Of a DNA stretch of 64,000 nt, positions 63,801 through 64,000 are shown piece by piece. The stretch's first letter is position 1; each line of letters begins with the position of its first letter. The DNA is from Pseudomonas sp. P7548. GTDB lineage: Bacteria; Pseudomonadota; Gammaproteobacteria; Pseudomonadales; Pseudomonadaceae. The notes under the pieces were generated by a model. It was not told the origin of the DNA and did no database searches. It was given only the letters and a program-made list of their open reading frames with translations. The stretch spans positions 62,001-126,000 of the forward strand of contig NZ_JACARO010000034.1 of the NCBI RefSeq assembly GCF_013386585.1, given 5' to 3'. The translations under genes were made by a program, and so were the position numbers.

Positions 63801-64000
63801 CGATGTGCTGGTGCGCAGCGACAGCGTCATCAACCGCAAGGACGTATTCAGCACCGTCGACGAGGCAGTCTCGGGCTACCTCAGCGTGACTTGCTACGAC
63901 TGCGGCGGTGATCACCACAACGTCGACTACGTGGCACACGAAGTCTCCAAGAGTGTGGTGGCAACGGATTCCGCCAGTTCCTCGATCCAGAGTGGCGCCA
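60820..64000 (+). CDS. TpsA filamentous haemagglutinin / CdiA-like exoprotein, N-terminal part (runs off window)
   Basis: At least 1060 residues, open to the window end. The long N-terminal extension (MDVRQFAFLARQPSAAVKSR) and hydrophobic stretch ending in LLAQADG form the extended signal peptide. The TPS secretion domain follows (about 50-300), with HNQFKDYNVGANGLILNN, TEVAGQSAHVIVANPYGI (Asn156) and CNGCGFINTP. Then come many beta-helix repeats of about 20 residues of the type LDNRGGTL or LNNTQG. This build is shared by FHA adhesins and CDI toxins. The C-terminus, which would show a VENN-type motif, toxin and immunity gene, is outside the window. Confidence 0.93.
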   Translation, partial: MDVRQFAFLARQPSAAVKSRSTFLGMPKRGLALVLANAMFWQPLLAQADGIVVSAPGTSLGQAANGVPIVNIAAPNASGLSHNQFKDYNVGANGLILNNATNRTESTQLGGIILGNSNLNGRAASTILNEVNGGSPSQLRGYTEVAGQSAHVIVANPYGITCNGCGFINTPQATLTTGKAVIENGQVSRYQVDKGSVSIEGAGLNANNIDRFEIITRSAKLNAEIQAKNLAIIAGANDVDAKTLKTTARAADPATAPQLAIDSSALGGMYAGAIKLVSSEAGVGVRLDGKMLASGGDMQLDANGHLSLVQATAAEAVVIKAQSLDAQGKIYAGTRVEATTQGTLTNRSAIAAQDSVALTSAGQLENLGMIEAGVTPENTRNQTGDVVLTAKRIDNRGQSVVASRDLKATATEALDNRAGTLSANTRLTLDAQDLDNRGGTLTGQGAVNTTLSGTLDNRDKGTLASGGEQTLKAAAVKNTDGVISSQDTLGLDVASLDNTSGKITAQNTLTLDGTTFENAKGQITSQGDILATAKTFSQQGGKLISQGQLTLVADTLDNSLDGYIASANAMSLTAHQQLINTGKGIISTQQGLTINGGAVDNTTGSLLSQSGITATLSEGLNNRDGSVITQTDDLTIDADGVDNRGGVLASVAGKLKATLASVLDNGKSLSTPGEAGLIQAQSLNLGAQQAVLNNGGQVSALNGDALITTATLDNQGGALLAKQQLTVRAHDLNNTQGRAAGDSIDFGLTGALSNQSGLVEGSSGLLIDAASINNQNGKLRSLGQQGTASVASAQLLDNQSGMIEAANHDVSLRMASFNNAGGNIQHVGTGTFGVDLAKFSNIGGSVATAGTLTIDAAKWDNSTDVQADVLNVTVGQFNQAATGKLAASQRFTGQGDTWTNAGRITSGGAFSLTATNVINTGTLGGAGKVDLNAEAVRNDHGLIFSGTDMALRFKNLTNYYADIYSLGGLSMMARDGVARSASLENISSHIEATNDVLVRSDSVINRKDVFSTVDEAVSGYLSVTCYDCGGDHHNVDYVAHEVSKSVVATDSASSSIQSGA

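Noticed and set aside
62083..63939. Minus-strand frames of about 300 codons within the TpsA gene
   Set aside because: These arise from the repetitive TpsA coding sequence read backwards. The plus frame is open throughout with FHA repeats.

Overview
The window is chromosomal DNA from a Pseudomonas, most probably of the P. fluorescens group. The evidence is high-GC coding sequence with Pseudomonas codon habits, many intergenic REP/BIME pairs of the GTGGGAGC(T/G)GGCTTGC type, and gene neighbourhoods that I recall from other Pseudomonas genomes: folE-smr-prmB-aroC, the NAGGN osmolyte genes near a two-domain polyphosphate kinase and a thiolase, and fumC-DUF2059-bolA-trhO-dsbA-like-ABC-rbdA-undA. 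There is one tRNA gene (Asn). I see no rRNA, CRISPR array, prophage or insertion sequence.

Layout. 0-4.4 kb: the tail of a glutathione S-transferase, then a LysR regulator facing a CitMHS transporter and a split AtuA-type pair, probably a small carboxylic-acid uptake and catabolism unit. 4.5-13.4 kb: housekeeping genes (glutaredoxin, folE, Smr protein, isochorismatase-like hydrolase, prmB, hydrolase, aroC, MFS) ending in an acireductone-dioxygenase-like gene whose metal-binding loop is altered. 13.6-22.4 kb: a stand-alone LuxR-type HTH protein, DUF3509, an acyl-CoA synthetase, an ankyrin protein, a large LtaS-type membrane sulfatase, a tiny DUF3309 membrane protein, an SDR, a CsrA paralogue and a YheU protein. 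22.4-27.3 kb: the NAGGN compatible-solute operon (asnO, ngg, M42 peptidase) on the minus strand.

27.6-32.4 kb: one very large accessory gene encoding a 1616-residue leucine-rich-repeat protein with a C-terminal NEL (IpaH/SspH-type) E3 ubiquitin ligase domain. Its stop codon abuts that of mnmC. 34.5-38.5 kb: polyphosphate:AMP phosphotransferase, thiolase and a DMT permease. 38.5-48.9 kb: fumC, DUF2059, BolA, trhO, a DsbA-like protein, an ABC exporter, the c-di-GMP protein rbdA, then undA, the non-heme iron oxidase that makes 1-undecene from lauric acid, followed by a convergent diguanylate cyclase.

49.2-58.6 kb: a catabolic cluster organised around an IclR regulator. IclR, an acyl-CoA dehydrogenase and an AAHS-type MFS permease run leftwards. 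Enoyl-CoA hydratase, 3-hydroxyacyl-CoA dehydrogenase and a CoA-transferase run rightwards. Two near-identical palindromes sit in front of the two divergent units. lldD and a divergent LysR regulator follow, with a perfect inverted repeat between them. 58.6-64 kb: tRNA-Asn, a degraded second copy of its 3' end and terminator, then a two-partner secretion locus (TpsB and the start of a very large TpsA/CdiA-like adhesin) that runs off the window.

The most notable items are undA, the NEL ligase toxin, the TPS/CDI-like locus beside a duplicated tRNA end, the acireductone dioxygenase homologue with lost metal ligands, and the paired IclR operators. Function calls rest on recognising protein families by eye. 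No search was run.
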